A DNA stretch of 64,000 nt from Yersinia enterocolitica (lineage in GTDB: Bacteria > Pseudomonadota > Gammaproteobacteria > Enterobacterales > Enterobacteriaceae): positions 1,116,001 through 1,180,000 of the forward strand of contig NBTC02000002.1 in NCBI GenBank assembly GCA_002082245.2, in the 5' to 3' direction. Position 1 is the first letter of the stretch; the number at the start of each line of letters is the position of its first letter. Positions 19,813-32,800 of this stretch are shown here, in pieces. The notes under the pieces were generated by a model that made no database searches, had not been told where the DNA came from, and was given only the letters and a program-made list of their open reading frames with translations. The position numbers were made by a program, and so were the translations under genes.

Positions 19813-21609
19813 TTACTTATTCTCTTCTTCCGCTACGTCTGTTGCCCCTTTCTTCGCCACTACGCTGATTGACAGCTCTTGCAGAGAAGCAGGATTAGCA
19901 AAGCTTGGCGCATCGGTCATCAGACAAGCCGCCGCAGTGGTTTTCGGGAAAGCAATGACATCACGAATGTTATCAGTACCGGTCAGCAGCATCACCAGAC
20001 GATCCAGACCGAAAGCCAGACCTGCGTGTGGTGGTGTGCCATATTTCAATGCGTCCAGCAGGAAGCCAAATTTCTCACGCTGCTCGTGTTCATTGATACC
20101 CAGAATACCAAACACCTGTTGCTGCATTTCGGTACGGTGAATACGCACGGAACCGCCACCTACTTCATAACCGTTAATCACCATATCGTACGCATTGGCG
20201 ATAGCCGTAGTCGGTGCCGCAGCCAATTGCTCTGGGCTCATCTCTTTTGGTGCAGTAAACGGATGATGCATCGCCGTTAGGCCGCCTTCGCTATCATCTT
20301 CAAACATCGGGAAGTCAACCACCCACAGCGGCGCCCATGTTCCCAGTTTGGTCAGTTCCAGATCACGACCTACTTTCAGACGCAATGCACCCATCGCGTC
20401 AGTGACGATTTTGTTGCTATCGGCACCAAAGAACAGGATATCGCCGCTTTCAGCCTGAGTGCGAGCCAGAATGGCTTCCAGCACCTCTGCAGTGAGGAAT
20501 TTCGCAATGGGGCTTTGTACACCCTCAACGCCGGCTGCACGGTCATTGACTTTCAACCATGCCAAGCCTTTCGCGCCATAGATGTTGACAAACTGGCCGT
20601 ACTCATCAATTTGCTTACGGGTAACCTGTGCGCCACCGGGAACACGCAGTGCAGCGACACGACCTTTGACATCATTTGCCGGGCCAGAGAAGACTTTAAA
20701 CTCAACCTCTTTAACCAGATCCGCAACATCCACCAATTCCATTGGGTTACGCAGGTCTGGTTTATCAGAACCGAAACGACGCATAGCTTCAGCAAAAGTC
20801 ATCACCGGGAAATCACCCAGCTCGACACCGTTGGTTTCCTGCCACAATTCACGCACCAGTCTCTCCATCACTTCGCGCACTTGATCGGCGGTCATGAAAG
20901 AGGTTTCAACATCGATTTGGGTGAATTCAGGCTGGCGGTCAGCACGCAAATCTTCATCACGGAAGCATTTTACGATCTGATAATAACGGTCAAAGCCAGA
21001 CATCATCAGCAACTGTTTAAACAGTTGTGGTGATTGTGGCAATGCATAGAACTTGCCTTTGTGTACCCGGCTTGGCACCAGATAGTCACGCGCACCTTCT
21101 GGCGTTGCCTTGGTCAGCATTGGGGTTTCAATATCGAGAAAACCATGGCTGTCCATAAAGCGACGGACAAAGCTGGTGATTTTTGCACGGGTTTTCAGGC
21201 GATCGGCCATTTCCGGGCGACGCAAATCCAAATAGCGATACTTCAGACGCTGCTCTTCAGTGTTGGTCTGATTAGAGTCCAGTGGCAACGGCTCAGAACG
21301 GTTGATGATATTCAGCGCATTGGCAAAGATTTCCACTTCCCCCGTCGACATATCTTTATTGATTTGGCTATCTGGGCGCGCACGCACGGTGCCGGTAATC
21401 TGGATACAGAACTCATTACGCAACTCTGAAGCCTGTTCAAAAGCGGCTTTATGGTCTGGATCGAAAAATACCTGAACGATGCCTTCGCGATCACGCATAT
21501 CAATAAAAATCAGACCACCGAGGTCACGACGACGGTTAACCCAACCACAAAGTGTAACGCTTTGGCCCACATGGGACAGATTCAACTGCCCGCAATACTC
21601 AGTACGCAT
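19813..21609 (-). CDS. aspS: Aspartyl-tRNA synthetase
   Basis: 598 residues, class IIb, bacterial type with the GAD insertion domain. N-terminal OB-fold anticodon-binding domain (about 1-110, [20 protein letters not shown]); motif 2 [16 protein letters not shown]; motif 3 [15 protein letters not shown] near the C-terminus. It charges tRNA-Asp. It is first in the aspS-nudB-yebC-ruvC run; an ERIC element separates it from nudB. Confidence 0.98.
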   Translation of the reverse strand: MRTEYCGQLNLSHVGQSVTLCGWVNRRRDLGGLIFIDMRDREGIVQVFFDPDHKAAFEQASELRNEFCIQITGTVRARPDSQINKDMSTGEVEIFANALNIINRSEPLPLDSNQTNTEEQRLKYRYLDLRRPEMADRLKTRAKITSFVRRFMDSHGFLDIETPMLTKATPEGARDYLVPSRVHKGKFYALPQSPQLFKQLLMMSGFDRYYQIVKCFRDEDLRADRQPEFTQIDVETSFMTADQVREVMERLVRELWQETNGVELGDFPVMTFAEAMRRFGSDKPDLRNPMELVDVADLVKEVEFKVFSGPANDVKGRVAALRVPGGAQVTRKQIDEYGQFVNIYGAKGLAWLKVNDRAAGVEGVQSPIAKFLTAEVLEAILARTQAESGDILFFGADSNKIVTDAMGALRLKVGRDLELTKLGTWAPLWVVDFPMFEDDSEGGLTAMHHPFTAPKEMSPEQLAAAPTTAIANAYDMVINGYEVGGGSVRIHRTEMQQQVFGILGINEHEQREKFGFLLDALKYGTPPHAGLAFGLDRLVMLLTGTDNIRDVIAFPKTTAAACLMTDAPSFANPASLQELSISVVAKKGATDVAEEENK

Positions 21610-21912
21610 ACAATATCCTTTTACTCAGCCGATGCCACACGCGTTATGCACTGTCCGTGCGACTGTTTTCTTAGGTGTTTTGGATTAAAGAGTCTTGAAA
21701 AATGGGGGCCATTATAAAGGAATTTCATGGTATAGATAAGAGCGAACGCACAGCTCAGGCATGACAAAATCCCTTTCAGCGATGTTTTAACACATCATTT
21801 AACAAATTTATCCCCTCACAAGGACCGCCCGATAACATATGCTAGCAACAACGGGTCAGCAGGTGGAACCGCTCATCCAGACTTTCGCATAATGATATTG
21901 AGGCGTAACAGA
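21610..21912. other. Divergent promoter region of aspS and yecD
   Basis: 303 bp, no credible gene or repeat. It must carry promoters for both divergent genes, but I could not identify them with confidence. Confidence 0.4.
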
Positions 21913-22488
21913 ATGAAACTTGATGCAAAAACCACCGCACTGGTACTGATTGACCTACAACAAGGGATCTTACCTTTTGCCAAAGGCCCCTATAGGGCTG
22001 AACAGGTCATCGCCACCAACGCACAATTGGCAAAGCAGTTTCGCCTGCTGGGTGCTCCGGTGGTTTTAGTGCGAGTGGGTTGGTCTGACTCCTTCGCCGA
22101 GGCACTAAAACAGCCCGTAGATCAGCCAAGTCCTGCCCCCGAGGGTGGGTTGCCAGACTCATGGTGGACGTTCCCAGAACAACTCGCGGTGGCTGATCAA
22201 GATATCAAAATTACTAAACACCAGTGGGGCGCATTTTACGGCACAGATTTGGATTTACAATTACGCCGACGCGGCATAAAGACCATCGTATTGGCGGGGA
22301 TTGCCACCAATATCGGTGTGGAATCAACAGCTCGTGCCGCTTGGGAGCACGGTTATGAGTTGGTGATTGCCGAAGATGGTTGCAGTACGGCGAGCAGCGA
22401 GATGCAGCAGTTCGCATTTACCCATATTTTCCCGCGGATATCCCGCGTGCGCAGCAGTAGCGAAATTCTTGCGGCCCTTAACGCGTAA
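21913..22488 (+). CDS. yecD: Isochorismatase-family protein YecD
   Basis: 191 residues from the ATG at 21913 (E. coli YecD 188); an in-frame ATG at 21892 would add seven residues not in the family. Cysteine-hydrolase fold: the first catalytic Asp in [10 protein letters not shown] and Lys in ITKHQWGAF are present. The nucleophile position in [12 protein letters not shown] is Gly instead of Cys. E. coli YecD has the same change, so the substitution is ancestral and the activity is uncertain. Confidence 0.92.
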   Translation: MKLDAKTTALVLIDLQQGILPFAKGPYRAEQVIATNAQLAKQFRLLGAPVVLVRVGWSDSFAEALKQPVDQPSPAPEGGLPDSWWTFPEQLAVADQDIKITKHQWGAFYGTDLDLQLRRRGIKTIVLAGIATNIGVESTARAAWEHGYELVIAEDGCSTASSEMQQFAFTHIFPRISRVRSSSEILAALNA

Positions 22489-22503
22489 CGCTATAACGTC
22501 AGC

Positions 22504-22530
22504 GCAGCTAACAACGCTGTAGCGCCAAGT
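22504..22530. repeat. 27-bp direct repeat of the adjacent ERIC right arm
   Basis: An exact copy of 22627-22653 (within the ERIC element that follows). It lies 16 bp after the yecD stop codon. It looks like the remnant of a second, mostly deleted ERIC copy in tandem. Confidence 0.75.
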
Positions 22531-22538
22531 GATAAAAG

Positions 22539-22665
22539 TTTACCCAAATTAATTGGTGTTACAGCTAGGCAGCAAATGAATGAATCCCGATGAGCTGACA
22601 TTAGTCAGTGATTCGGGTGAATGAGTGCAGCTAACAACGCTGTAGCGCCAAGTAAGAAGGGTAAA
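22539..22665. repeat. ERIC element, 127 bp, supplying the yecE ribosome-binding site
   Basis: Left end TTTACCCAAATTAATTGGTG, core GAATCCCGATGAGCTGACAT / AGTCAGTGATTCGGGTG, right end GAAGGGTAAAA. It ends two bases before the yecE ATG, so the Shine-Dalgarno sequence GAAGGG of yecE is part of the ERIC terminus. Confidence 0.88.
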
Positions 22666-22667
22666 AT

Positions 22668-23483
22668 ATGTATATCGGACTGCCGCAATGGCAACATCCA
22701 ACCTGGAACCGGCTGGGTATCAAGGATTTAGCTGACTATAGCCGCTACTTTAATTGTGTTGAAGGGAATACCACGTTTTATGCATTGCCACGGCTGGAAA
22801 TAGTACAGCGCTGGCGTGATATGACGCCGGACAGTTTCCGCTTTTGCTTTAAATTCCCCTCGACGATTAGCCATCAGGCGGCTTTGCGCGAATGTGAGCA
22901 AGATCTACAGGCTTTTTATCACTGTTTGGCTCCACTGCATGAACGCATTGGCCAGTTGTGGTTACAGTTGCCCGCAGCATTTGGGCCTAATGCGTTGAAC
23001 CATTTGTGGCAATTTCTCGATAAATTGCCCGCAGGCTTCAATTATGGGGTCGAAGTGCGTCATCCTGAGTTTTTTGCCAAAGGTGCTGCTGAGTTGGCGC
23101 TCAATCAAGGTTTGCACCAACGGTCAATCAATCGGGTAATATTAGATAGCCGCGCTATTCATGCCGCCAAACCGGCAACTGCGGCCGTACGGGATGCACA
23201 AAGCAAGAAACCCCGCCTCCCTGTTCATGCCGTCGTCACTGGCAGTCATCCCTTGGTGCGATTTATTGGTGGCGACCAAATAGATGATAATTTGGCTCTA
23301 TTTTCGCCATGGTTACAAAGGCTGCCACAGTGGGAACAGCAATATCAGCCTTATTTATTCATTCACACACCAGATAACAGTGACTCGCCGCAGCAAGCAC
23401 AAAAGCTATGGCAACAGTTGGCAGCACGCATACCGACGCTAGCAACCGCACCTGACTGGCCTGAACAAGTGACGTTGTTTTAA
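22668..23483 (+). CDS. yecE: DUF72 protein YecE
   Basis: 271 residues, E. coli YecE being 272. DUF72 proteins have a TIM-barrel fold; the biochemical role is unknown. MYIGLPQWQHPTWNRLGI and EGNTTFYALP are typical. The ATG at 22668 follows GAAGGG by 6 nt, and that ribosome-binding site lies in the terminus of the ERIC element. Confidence 0.93.
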   Translation: MYIGLPQWQHPTWNRLGIKDLADYSRYFNCVEGNTTFYALPRLEIVQRWRDMTPDSFRFCFKFPSTISHQAALRECEQDLQAFYHCLAPLHERIGQLWLQLPAAFGPNALNHLWQFLDKLPAGFNYGVEVRHPEFFAKGAAELALNQGLHQRSINRVILDSRAIHAAKPATAAVRDAQSKKPRLPVHAVVTGSHPLVRFIGGDQIDDNLALFSPWLQRLPQWEQQYQPYLFIHTPDNSDSPQQAQKLWQQLAARIPTLATAPDWPEQVTLF

Positions 23484-23608
23484 GCTCATCTTTCCAAACA
23501 CTAAACTGAACCTCAAGAAATGACAATCCATCGATTTTTCTAGCGACAGTGACCCAACAGGCGGTTATCATTATTCCGCCAGTCTATGGTTGGGCAATGG
23601 AGTTGAAA

Positions 23609-24004
23609 ATGGTTAGCTCGCTTTATGTCGTGTTGGGCGCACTGTTATTGATAAAGCTTTCATTTGATGTGGTTAAATTGAGAAACCAGTACCGGGTAGC
23701 TTATGGCGACGGCGGTTTTTATGAATTACAAACCGCTATCCGGGTACATGGGAACGCCGTAGAATATATCCCTATTGCTGTCATTTTGCTCATTATGATG
23801 GAGATGAACGGTGCTGAAACGTGGATGATCCATATCTGTGGATTAATGCTGATAGTTGGCCGCCTGCTACATTATTATGGTTTACGCCATCGCGAAATTC
23901 GCTGGCGTCGCTCCGGGATGAGTGCCACCTATGTTTCTTTGGTATTAATGGTTATAGCTAATATTTACTACTTGCCTTGGGATCAGATTTTCAGTCTGAC
24001 CTGA
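23609..24004 (+). CDS. yecN: MAPEG-family inner membrane protein YecN
   Basis: 131 residues from the ATG at 23609 (MVSSLYVVLGALLL), equal to E. coli YecN, with GGAG 6 nt upstream. The frame extends to 23549, but the extra 20 residues are not family-like. Four membrane helices; RVAYGDGG and RVHGNAVEYIP are the MAPEG signature. The family includes glutathione-dependent membrane enzymes, but no activity is known for YecN. Confidence 0.93.
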   Translation: MVSSLYVVLGALLLIKLSFDVVKLRNQYRVAYGDGGFYELQTAIRVHGNAVEYIPIAVILLIMMEMNGAETWMIHICGLMLIVGRLLHYYGLRHREIRWRRSGMSATYVSLVLMVIANIYYLPWDQIFSLT

Positions 24005-24111
24005 TAGGCTTATCGCTTGTTCCGTTGCGAGGTCCCCATCGCCGGAGTTCTATTAGTTTGGGCGGCTGACTACCGCCTTCACGCTCATCTGTGTCTATCA
24101 GCCCTCTTCTC

Positions 24112-25960
<1,849 letters not shown>

Positions 25961-26023
25961 TAAGGCAGCCCCGGCGTAATTGGCCGGGGCAGTGTACAAC
26001 GGTTGGCAGCACGCTTGAAAGAG

Positions 26024-26788
26024 CTAGGCACTTTGTGAAAGAGGGCGGCCCATCACTAATAAACTCTTCATTGCCTCAACGACATCACCATCAACACAAT
26101 AATGGGCAAACTCATCAACATCACTGTCAGCACACATAGTGACGCCCGCTTTGCGATATTTCATCGTCGATGGGACCGCCCGCCCGGCAGAGCTGTGCAG
26201 CTCACGGATACCGGCATCAATAAACTTTTGCATATTCGTCAAACGAACCCCAGCGCCCGCCATGATAACCGGCCCTTTATCCTGAGTTGCAGCAAGCAAA
26301 TCTTTTAATAACGCCAACCCCAGCTCAGCATTTGGCTGCTGGCCCGAGGTTAAAATCCGCGCCACATTCAGGTCAGTTAATTGCTGTAAGGCAATCATTG
26401 GGTTCTGGCACATATCAAATGCCCGGTGGAAAGTGACCGCCAATGGGCCACTGATGGACATTATCTCCCGCATCCGTGGCATATCAATGTGGCCGTCGGT
26501 ATCCAGTACACCAACCACTACGCCCGCAAATCCCATATCACGGATTCGCGCGATATCATTTTTGATGATTGCAAAATCATTATTGCTATAACAAAAATCG
26601 CCACCTCGAGGCCTTACGATAGGATGCACCGGAATAGTAACAGTTTCATTGGCTTGCATTAATGTACCAACGCTGGGTGTTAAGCCCCCTTCGGACTGAC
26701 CGCAGCACAATTCAATCCGGTCGGCTCCTGCCTTTTCTGCTATCTGCGCGCAATCAACGCTATAGCAACAAATTTCCAATATAGTCAT
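26024..26788 (-). CDS. cutC: CutC family protein (copper homeostasis)
   Basis: 254 residues, E. coli CutC 248, TIM-barrel fold. [25 protein letters not shown] and [14 protein letters not shown] are highly conserved. Linked genetically to copper tolerance, though the direct function in bacteria is disputed. Convergent with cmoB and upstream of no other gene on its strand. Confidence 0.95.
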   Translation of the reverse strand: MTILEICCYSVDCAQIAEKAGADRIELCCGQSEGGLTPSVGTLMQANETVTIPVHPIVRPRGGDFCYSNNDFAIIKNDIARIRDMGFAGVVVGVLDTDGHIDMPRMREIMSISGPLAVTFHRAFDMCQNPMIALQQLTDLNVARILTSGQQPNAELGLALLKDLLAATQDKGPVIMAGAGVRLTNMQKFIDAGIRELHSSAGRAVPSTMKYRKAGVTMCADSDVDEFAHYCVDGDVVEAMKSLLVMGRPLSQSA

Positions 26789-27033
26789 TCTCTCTCCCGT
26801 TTGACGAACGCCACTGCGACAGTATTTATACCCGCTTACTTACGGGCATATAAATAAGAACTAAATAATTTACCTGTTGAATAAATAGCGAAGATCGCTC
26901 TCAAGTAAAAACAGAAACTAATAACACATACTTAAGCGTTTACTATGGCACTCATTTTAAATCTATGAGTAGATGTCAGTCACAGTGATAACCATAAGTG
27001 AAAGTCGCTATCAAAATAAATAACCCATTAACG

Positions 27034-27594
27034 TTAAATATTGCGCTCACTGGCTATAATTTGCCGCAAAGTATAGGGATGGAACTTAATGGTTATCTCA
27101 CCATCACTCACCGCCAGTGTCGGGTTGGCTAAGCGCTCATGTTCCCCTTGTGGAGAACTGAATTTCTCGCTGATACCCTCCGGTAATGTGGCTGGCAATA
27201 AAGCACGAGCACGTGACCTCAAGGTATGCGGGTCCCCTGGCAAGACTAGCTCGATATGCTCCCATCCCTGATGGGGGTAATGCGTTTTCCCCGGATAGGG
27301 TAATTCCACGCAATCGATCAGCCATGGCCCGACCACCAGAGGTTGAGCCAAGTCGAACAGGTAAATCACCCGACCATTAATCAGTGTCTCGGACATCAAA
27401 TCACCGCACTGCGCTAACCCACTGCGCCAACGTTGCGCGGTTTCGACTTGGTGGCAACGTAACGAAATATGATCAGCGCTAAATTGCATTAAATCCAAAT
27501 TCAATCGCGTGGCGAAGCGAGCCAGTTTTTGCTCAAAGCATGGTAAGTCAGTAAATAAGTCCTGTAATTCGGCAATATCTTTCAGGCTACGCAT
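27034..27594 (-). CDS. yecM: YecM family protein (VOC superfamily)
   Basis: 186 residues from the ATG at 27594 (MRSLKDIAELQDLF), with AAGGAG about 7 nt upstream; E. coli YecM has 188. The frame extends upstream for 15 residues, including a stop-free MAALLPAITIQKESR, but that segment contains the ribosome-binding site. The fold is of the vicinal-oxygen-chelate superfamily: ADHISLRCHQ, WEHIELVLPGD and TIKFHPYT hold the putative metal ligands. Substrate unknown. Divergent from argS as in E. coli. Confidence 0.92.
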   Translation of the reverse strand: MRSLKDIAELQDLFTDLPCFEQKLARFATRLNLDLMQFSADHISLRCHQVETAQRWRSGLAQCGDLMSETLINGRVIYLFDLAQPLVVGPWLIDCVELPYPGKTHYPHQGWEHIELVLPGDPHTLRSRARALLPATLPEGISEKFSSPQGEHERLANPTLAVSDGEITIKFHPYTLRQIIASERNI

Positions 27595-27947
27595 CCGGCT
27601 CTCCTTTTGAATTGTTATTGCGGGCAGTAACGCGGCCATAATCTACCGTTATTACCGCTAATCAGCCATATTTAATCTAACCGTTTTGTTCTTTCGCATT
27701 CGCCATTGCTAATAAAATAACCGGTTAATCTATTTAGCCATGAGATTAGCGACAACCACTGGCCTGATGCTGACGCCGAGGGTCAAATATGGTATAAATC
27801 CTGCCATCTTGTGACTAACCCTCTGCCAGACGGCTCTGCCGCCCATCATTTTTGTGGTGAAAGGCTTTGGCCTTGTTTGAATTAACTGGCACAGAGATTT
27901 TCTTGTGCGTCATTAATCTGTCTTTTGTGCGTAATTAAGGTAACCCG
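27595..27947. other. Divergent region between yecM and argS
   Basis: 353 bp with no credible gene. The argS promoter should lie here; I cannot assign -35/-10 boxes confidently. No ERIC element. Confidence 0.4.
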
Positions 27948-29678
27948 GTGAATATTCAGGCTCTTCTCTCAGATAAAGTCAGCCAGGCGCTGATTGCAGC
28001 AGGTGCTCCAGCAGATAGCGAAGCTCAGGTTCGCCAATCTGCTAAAGCTCAATTTGGCGATTATCAAGCTAATGGTGTAATGGCCGTTGCCAAAAAACTT
28101 GGCATGCAACCAAGGCAACTGGCAGAAAAAGTCATCGAGCTGCTTGATCTTTCAGGCATTGCCAGCAAAGTTGAGATTGCCGGCCCCGGTTTTATCAATA
28201 TTTTTCTGGACCGCCAATGGGTTGCAGAAAAAGTAGAACATGCGCTGACGGCACCGAAACTCGGTGTTGCACCGGTAGAACCGCAAACTATCGTGGTTGA
28301 CTACTCGGCACCCAACGTGGCTAAACAGATGCATGTCGGCCACCTGCGTTCAACCATCATCGGCGATGCAGCGGTGCGCACTTTAGAGTTTCTGGGCCAC
28401 AATGTTATTCGCGCTAACCACGTGGGTGACTGGGGAACCCAGTTCGGCATGTTGATTGCCTATTTGGAAAAGATGCAGAACGAAAATGCCAGTGATATGG
28501 GCTTATCGGATCTGGAGCTTTTCTATCAGCAAGCCAAGAAAACCTATGACGAAGATGAAGCGTTTGCCCAACGCGCCCGCGCTTATGTAGTGAAACTGCA
28601 AGGCGGTGACGAGTATTGCCGTCAGATGTGGCGCAAGTTGGTGGATATCACCATGGCGCAAAACCAGATTGCCTACGATCGGTTAAATGTCACACTGACC
28701 AAAGATGATGTAATGGGTGAAAGCCTGTATAACGCCATGTTGCCGGGTATTGTTGCTGATCTGAAAGCCAAAGGGCTGGCGGTGGAAAGCGAAGGCGCAA
28801 CCGTGGTGTATCTGGATGAGTATAAAAATAAAGATGGTGAGCCAATGGGCGTCATCATTCAGAAAAAGGATGGCGGTTACCTCTACACCACCACAGATAT
28901 CGCTTGTGCCAAATATCGCTATGAAACCTTGGGCGCAGACCGCGTGCTGTATTACATCGATACCCGTCAGCACCAGCATCTGATGCAGGCCTGGACTATC
29001 GTTCGTAAAGCCGGTTATGTTCCTGAGTCAGTACCCCTTGAGCACCATATGTTTGGCATGATGCTGGGTAAAGACGGTAAACCGTTTAAGACGCGCTCCG
29101 GCGGTACAGTGAAGCTTGCCGATTTATTGGATGAAGCTATCGAGCGTGCCGGCAAATTGATTGCCGAGAAAAATCCTGATATGCCCGCAGATGAACTGAA
29201 GCAGGTGGTGGACGCCGTTGGTATTGGTGCGGTGAAATATGCCGACTTGTCTAAGAGCCGCACCACTGACTATATCTTCGACTGGGATAACATGCTGGCA
29301 CTGGACGGTAACACGGCGCCTTATATGCAATATGCTTATACCCGCGTGGTTTCAGTATTTAAGCGTGCCGGTATTGATGAAAGCAACCTGACATTGCCAT
29401 TGGTTATCACTGAAGACCGTGAAGCAGCACTGGCTACCCGCCTGTTGCAGTTTGAAGAGGTCATCACCACGGTGGCCCGTGAAGGCACACCACATGTGAT
29501 GTGTTCATACCTGTATGATTTAGCAGGCTTGTTCTCCAGCTTCTACGAACACTGCCAGATCCTGAATGCAGAAAGTGAAGAGATCCGCCAAAGCCGCCTA
29601 AAACTGGCGATGCTGACAGCAAAAACACTGAAGCAAGGTCTGGATACTTTAGGTATTCAGACGGTAGAACGGATGTAA
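27948..29678 (+). CDS. argS: Arginyl-tRNA synthetase
   Basis: 576 residues from a GTG (27948); E. coli ArgS (577) also uses GTG. Class I synthetase with an N-terminal Add-1 domain (about 1-110), the HIGH-like motif HVGHLRST, and the KMSK region represented by [10 protein letters not shown], as in ArgS enzymes lacking the canonical KMSK lysine. C-terminal DALR anticodon-binding domain. AAGGTAACCC precedes the start. Followed by a terminator shared with the two-partner secretion operon. Confidence 0.97.
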   Translation: MNIQALLSDKVSQALIAAGAPADSEAQVRQSAKAQFGDYQANGVMAVAKKLGMQPRQLAEKVIELLDLSGIASKVEIAGPGFINIFLDRQWVAEKVEHALTAPKLGVAPVEPQTIVVDYSAPNVAKQMHVGHLRSTIIGDAAVRTLEFLGHNVIRANHVGDWGTQFGMLIAYLEKMQNENASDMGLSDLELFYQQAKKTYDEDEAFAQRARAYVVKLQGGDEYCRQMWRKLVDITMAQNQIAYDRLNVTLTKDDVMGESLYNAMLPGIVADLKAKGLAVESEGATVVYLDEYKNKDGEPMGVIIQKKDGGYLYTTTDIACAKYRYETLGADRVLYYIDTRQHQHLMQAWTIVRKAGYVPESVPLEHHMFGMMLGKDGKPFKTRSGGTVKLADLLDEAIERAGKLIAEKNPDMPADELKQVVDAVGIGAVKYADLSKSRTTDYIFDWDNMLALDGNTAPYMQYAYTRVVSVFKRAGIDESNLTLPLVITEDREAALATRLLQFEEVITTVAREGTPHVMCSYLYDLAGLFSSFYEHCQILNAESEEIRQSRLKLAMLTAKTLKQGLDTLGIQTVERM

Positions 29679-29747
29679 TTGGTAGCTACATCTATATTCT
29701 CGATTCTCGTCGCCCGGCAAAATACAGGGCGGCGGGTATATCAGTGA

Positions 29748-29772
29748 AAAGGCACCTTTAGGTGCCTTTGTT
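29748..29772. terminator. Bidirectional terminator between argS and the exoprotein gene
   Basis: AAAGGCACC-TTTA-GGTGCCTTT, a perfect 9-bp stem with a 4-nt loop; T-rich on both strands, serving convergent genes. Confidence 0.88.
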
Positions 29773-29805
29773 ATAATACGAGCCAGCAGATTAAATCACC
29801 GACCG

Positions 29806-32800
29806 CTAATTACTCTCAGGGACGTCAGGCATAATAAACTCTCCGCTTGAATAATTAAAAATTCCGCCCTGAATATTGTTATTCTTGTTAGTATTATAGG
29901 GTGCGCGTATCAGTAACTTTTTCCCTGAATCTGCATCAGCGAGGGTGCCACGGGCGACACCCAGGATAGTAGATGCAAGATTAAAACCACCACCACCCTG
30001 ATGATAGCTATTACTTATATTCCCCACGTGCAGTTCTTTGATATTAGCAATAACTTTACTCTCCGCGTTATTTATTTGAGCGGCGATCAATGTCGTTTTT
30101 CCTAACACCTTAATATCAGCGATTTTTTGCGCAAAAATACCTGACAGATGATCGACGGCATCATTTTTAACTATATTGACATCTAAATTAGCATGGCCTG
30201 CGAATCCAGCAGGGCCGGTTAATCCTGTTTTAAATTTATCGCCAAGAAAACGGGCCGTCTTATCTGCGAGGTTTCGTGAGTGAGTTTTGTTTGATAGTGG
30301 CGGCAATGCTACAGTTTGCTTATCTTTGCTAAAACTAACACCTCCCATGGTATCTTTGGCCGGAAATTTTTTATTGTATGCGGTACCCATTTTATTAATA
30401 CCCTTGGTTAACACATTCTTAATTTCCCCCTCAAAGCGCTTGGTGCCAATTTTCGATAGATTGCTGATCACACTGCTATTTTTATCATTTGTATGACTCA
30501 GGGCAAAATTGACCAATACCTCCGTGATATCTTGTTTATCTTTCCGGCTTTCTATATTGAGATCACCACCGACATCAACGAGTGCGATATCTGCCGAGAC
30601 ATCAGCACCCAACATGCGGGTATCTTTATGACTTTTGAGTGTGAAAGTGCCCGTCTTTATATGGGTGTTTTGGTGCTCAACGACATCTTGCTTATCGACA
30701 GCCACTTTTATTCCTGCACCAGTATAATGACTTTTACTGCTACTATTTTTATCAACAAGACCATTGCTGTCTTTATTAAACTTACCGGTTAGCACTAAGT
30801 CGGCATTAATATCAAAGTTCCAATTATCTTTTGGCAACACAGTTAGCGCAGACTCCATCAATATGCCCCCTTGATTGGTATTGATATCCATTTTTTTTGC
30901 ATCAACCTGTAGCCCTTGAGTATAAATCGCCTGATTATCATCACTGTGCGCCTGCAATGAAACCACCCCGGCACTGTATATATTCATTCCTTTACGGACC
31001 ACTTTGGATTCATTGACTTTATCTGCATTGCCATCACCGCCAATGAAACCCATTTTGCTGCTATCAGTCTCAGAAGCGGCGACCTTACCTCCGACTCTGA
31101 TATTCCCACCGGCTTTAAGACCATTATTAGCGCTGTCTGACAGCGAGGCTCCTAATATTAATTTTTGACCTGCCATCATCTGAACATTGCCAACCTTGGC
31201 TTTTTCATTACCTATTTTAGTCCCAATGAGAGTAATGTTACTCGCATCTAAAGTGACAGCATGCCGTGCCTTTATTTGACCCACTTTAGCATTTGACTCA
31301 TGTCCATGACTCTTTTGGTAACCTCCTCCCAATTCAAGGCGCAACTCTTTAGACCCCACACCACCGCCTACGGCTAATTTACCTTTCCCATGAGTGCCTG
31401 TGGCGTTATTACTGCGGTTATCAATGACCTGATCAAAATGTATATCCCCACCAGATTTAATATGAATCCCCCCTTGCTCAGAAGAGATTTCCGTCGCTTG
31501 ATAATAGGCATTGCCAATTGTGTTAATCAGCACATTACTACCCGCCTTAATAGATGAGGGTAACAACACGCTGCTCGCGCTATCTTTTTCAGACGTCTCG
31601 CCTGCGGCTGATAATGCTACTTTTATGTCTTTACCTGTCATGGTTGAGACCCGAATCGCGCCTTCCCCCTTCTCATTTTCAATATTATTTTGACTGGAGT
31701 TTATTGCTGCATGACTGAAATGATGGCCTGCGTCCAAACTAAACAGTCCGCCTTGCTTATTAATACCCTTGGCGTGATACTGTGTGCCATCATCAATGAT
31801 ATTTTCTCTGGCAAGCAAAGTAATATCTGCGGCGGCTATTTCTGTTACTGAAGCCAATGAGCTGAGACCTGATTTAGTCGTCTTACCACCACTGGCATAG
31901 ATATCCACACCAACGTTAGGATCTGAAATTCCTTTGATACTCCCTGTGCCGCCTAAATGATGAAGTACATTCGCAGGGTCCTTTATGACTTTTTCTATTT
32001 GCCGGGTATATTTACTGTAATTAATATTAAAACCTAGCCCTGCTTTAATTTCTTTTTCAGTGCTGTTACTGATAGTTTTATCATTGCTGGCCATATGATA
32101 GATATTTTTCGCTCTTTCATAATATTTCCCACTAACCTGATGCTGAGCGCCCTGATGAGTGATATCCTCTCCAGCAGTAATCGTCATATTTCCATTTATA
32201 TCAGTCTTTGCGCCAATACTGGTATTAGTTAGCTCATGGCTCTTATTATTACTATATTTACCTTCAACACCACTACCAAATTTATCTATTCCGCCATCAT
32301 AATGTGCACCACCGGAGTAAATGGTACGCTCTTTATCCGTCATATTGGAATCAATTGCAGCCAGGAACTGGATCCCTTCTTTAGCCGATAACGCCAAGTC
32401 CCCCTGATTTGTTTTTATCGCAGTACCGTAAAACCTAATGTCTTTATCCGCATTAATATTGATTGTCTTTCCCATTAATGTGGCAAAATGACTCTTTGTT
32501 TTACTGTTTTTTTCTTTGTTATTAACATGTTTAATTTCAAACCCTGCCCGGTATTGCTTATCTTTCTGTTTCTTAGCGAACCATTCCCAACTAAGACGAC
32601 TGTCTTGTTCATCACTTTGTTGTTGTTGGCGAGCTGCCGTGACAACGAAGTTACCCTTGGCATCGATGTCTAATTTACCGCGAGTATTAACCAATGCACC
32701 ATCAATAAAGACATTATTTGAATCTAAAGCAACGCCGTTCCCTGATGTTATCTCAGTATCAATAAAACGCTCATTGCTGTTCTTCTTGTTGTTAGAATCT

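Noticed and set aside
26827..26852. Another ERIC copy near cutC (TATACCCGC...GCATATA)
   Set aside because: Only the ends resemble ERIC; the piece is about 25 bp with a simple CCCGCTTACTTACGGG palindrome and no core.
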